From assembly GCA_964471555.1 (NCBI GenBank), contig CAYYGM010000058.1, positions 1 through 25,278 on the forward strand: a DNA stretch of 25,278 nt. Reading direction: 5' to 3'. The first letter of the stretch is position 1; every line of letters starts with the position of its first letter. The notes beneath the pieces are model-generated. The model was not told where the DNA came from. It saw only the letters and a list, made by a program, of their open reading frames with translations, and ran no database searches. Of the stretch, positions 24,263-25,278 are shown piece by piece. A program made the position numbers and the translations under genes. This stretch comes from JADLFV01 sp964471555 (GTDB lineage: Bacteria; Planctomycetota; Phycisphaerae; Phycisphaerales; Phycisphaeraceae).

Positions 24263-24301
24263 ACGCAGGATCGCGGAGTCATTCGCCGTCCTGCGTTTTT
24301 T
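24263..24301 (+). terminator. Rho-independent terminator after the B12-fold gene
   Basis: ACGCAGGA (24263-24270) pairs perfectly with TCCTGCGT (24289-24296), followed by six T residues. It overlaps the last codons of the convergent LolA-like gene. Confidence 0.8.
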
Positions 24302-25115
24302 CTTGCGCCGCCTGCTCATCACCACCGGCAGGCGTCTGTGCCTTGGAAGTATCCGCCGACTCCGCGTCCTTCATCTGGTAATCGTTCACCCGCCAGGAAG
24401 CGTCGTCGGGCAAATCGGCGTTGAACGCATCGTCCGGGATGTCCTGCGGGTTCAGCTCCACCTCGCGCAGTTTCACGTCGCTGGCGTCCTCGCGCTCCTC
24501 GTTCTCCGTGCGGGCCCGCACCGGCAGCAGTGTGTCGCGGTCGAACCACAGTTCCACCTTGCTGGCGTCCATCTCCACGCCCTCGCGCGGCGTCAGCACC
24601 AGGTGCACCGGCTCATCCTTGCCGTCATCGGCCAGGGCCACCTCGAAGCGGCTGAGCACCTGCGATTTGTTCATGTTCAGCGGCAGTGCGAACGGCCCCT
24701 CGCCCAGCGTCAGCAGGTCGGCTGTCTCGCCCTCTTTGGCCAGTTCCCAGCGGGAGAAGATCTTCTCATCGCCGTCACGTTCGACCATGTATCGGCCGTC
24801 GAAGGTGTAGGTTTTGTCCATCCCGTGTACGGCATCATCGACCACGATCTTGTCGAACCGGGCGCAGAATTTGGCCGGCGGTCCTGCCTGGTAAATCAAC
24901 TCGCCGAAGCGGCGCTGCACATCGCCCAGCAAACCCTGCTCCCGTGTGTAGTTGAGCTTGGCCCGCAGCGTCTTGACCTCGTGGGCCTTGGCTTCGATCA
25001 GCGTCAGCCAGTGATCGACCGCGGGATCGACGGGGCTCTGCTCCTGAACCGGGGCCGCGGCAGGCGTTTGGGCGCAGGCGACCAATCCCATCAACATCAC
25101 CAGCATCTTGAGCAT
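24279..25115 (-). CDS. LolA-like outer-membrane lipoprotein-sorting protein
   Basis: 278 residues. The short signal MLKMLVMLMGLVAC ends in a lipobox-like LVAC, so it is probably lipid-anchored and periplasmic. The rest follows the LolA/LolB-like half-barrel pattern: an N-terminal helix (HWLTLIEAKAHEVKTLRAKL), then strands with PPAKFCARFDKIVV, KTYTFDGRYMVERD, DEPVHLVLTPRE and VELWFDRDTLLPVRARTENEE. Such proteins carry lipoproteins across the periplasm, but planctomycete paralogues may have other ligands. The C-terminal 40 residues are acidic and disordered-looking. It lies 6 nt after the NAD kinase gene, in one operon, and ends convergent with the B12-fold gene. Confidence 0.82.
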   Translation of the reverse strand: MLKMLVMLMGLVACAQTPAAAPVQEQSPVDPAVDHWLTLIEAKAHEVKTLRAKLNYTREQGLLGDVQRRFGELIYQAGPPAKFCARFDKIVVDDAVHGMDKTYTFDGRYMVERDGDEKIFSRWELAKEGETADLLTLGEGPFALPLNMNKSQVLSRFEVALADDGKDEPVHLVLTPREGVEMDASKVELWFDRDTLLPVRARTENEEREDASDVKLREVELNPQDIPDDAFNADLPDDASWRVNDYQMKDAESADTSKAQTPAGGDEQAAQEKTQDGE

Positions 25116-25121
25116 GTTGCG

Positions 25122-25278
25122 TTAATCCCGTCGCGGCGGCGCAGCCCAGCGCATCTTGTGGGCCAGCATCTGCCAGTAGTTGTAGTCCGGATTATGAATC
25201 AGACGCACCCGGCGATTGTGGCACTTGACCAGCACGCGCTGCCCGGCCGTCAGATCGCACGTCTCCTGCCCGTCGATC
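25122..25278 (-). CDS. nadK: NAD kinase, C-terminal end (partial)
   Basis: The last 51 residues of a protein that continues beyond the window; the gene is cut by the edge. IDGQETCDLTAGQRVLVKCH, then RVRLIHNPDYNYWQMLAHKMRW, followed by a stop, match the end of bacterial NAD(P) kinases (DGQ, strand, VRLI, a Y/F-rich helix ending in K-x-RW). NAD kinase makes NADP from NAD with ATP or polyphosphate. The catalytic part (GGDG and NE/D motifs) lies outside the window, so this rests on the C-terminal match alone. The LolA-like gene follows after 6 nt. Confidence 0.75.
   Translation of the reverse strand, partial: IDGQETCDLTAGQRVLVKCHNRRVRLIHNPDYNYWQMLAHKMRWAAPPRRD

Overview
The window is about 60% GC, gene-dense and bacterial. 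It most resembles a planctomycete, probably of the Phycisphaerae type, although no rRNA or other firm phylogenetic marker is present. The signs pointing there are a secreted protein that combines paired dockerin-like calcium repeats with a C-terminal PEP-CTERM tag, a PduS/PduT-type bacterial microcompartment (BMC) gene pair, a VIT/VWA secreted protein, a GH89 glycosidase, a menaquinone methyltransferase, and many short-period repeat hairpins between genes.

Layout. 1-1.9 kb: the 3' end of an unidentified gene, then a sugar isomerase-type TIM barrel and recX, divergent around a perfect palindrome. 2-7.6 kb: a plus-strand series with a long coiled-coil protein, class II fumarase, a secreted protein of unknown function and mnmG. 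7.7-12 kb: a class III aminotransferase, tRNA-Ile(GAU), a PduS-like Fe-S flavoprotein, a PduT-like shell protein, and a convergent AraC regulator. 12.1-16 kb: a GATase1-like protein, a large inverted repeat, a GH89 alpha-N-acetylglucosaminidase without a signal peptide, and a convergent secreted coiled-coil protein. 16.4-18.6 kb: a papain-fold-like dockerin/PEP-CTERM protein and a seven-helix membrane protein. 18.9-19.2 kb: tRNA-Pro(GGG), a GIY-YIG fragment and a degenerate second tRNA-Pro copy. 19.3-25.3 kb: a VIT/VWA protein, a translationally coupled M48 lipoprotein/menG pair, a B12-binding-fold protein, and a nadK/LolA-like pair cut by the window edge.

Most genes are housekeeping (fumarase, MnmG, RecX, MenG, NAD kinase, tRNAs). 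The accessory parts are the BMC electron-transfer pair, the sugar-related cluster and the exported proteins. The PduS/PduT pair would pass electrons across a protein shell, but no signature enzyme or other shell gene is in view.

The signals that an ordinary gene list does not explain are: (a) short-period repeat elements at four loci, most of them inverted, one sitting in frame inside mnmG; (b) a 232-bp unit in which a GIY-YIG nuclease fragment starts 3 nt after tRNA-Pro and ends inside a degenerate tRNA-Pro copy; (c) a second tRNA-to-mRNA junction, where the pduS-like start codon lies 18 nt after tRNA-Ile; and (d) mirror-image TACAAT boxes exactly 6 nt from two divergent start codons, suggesting leaderless transcripts.
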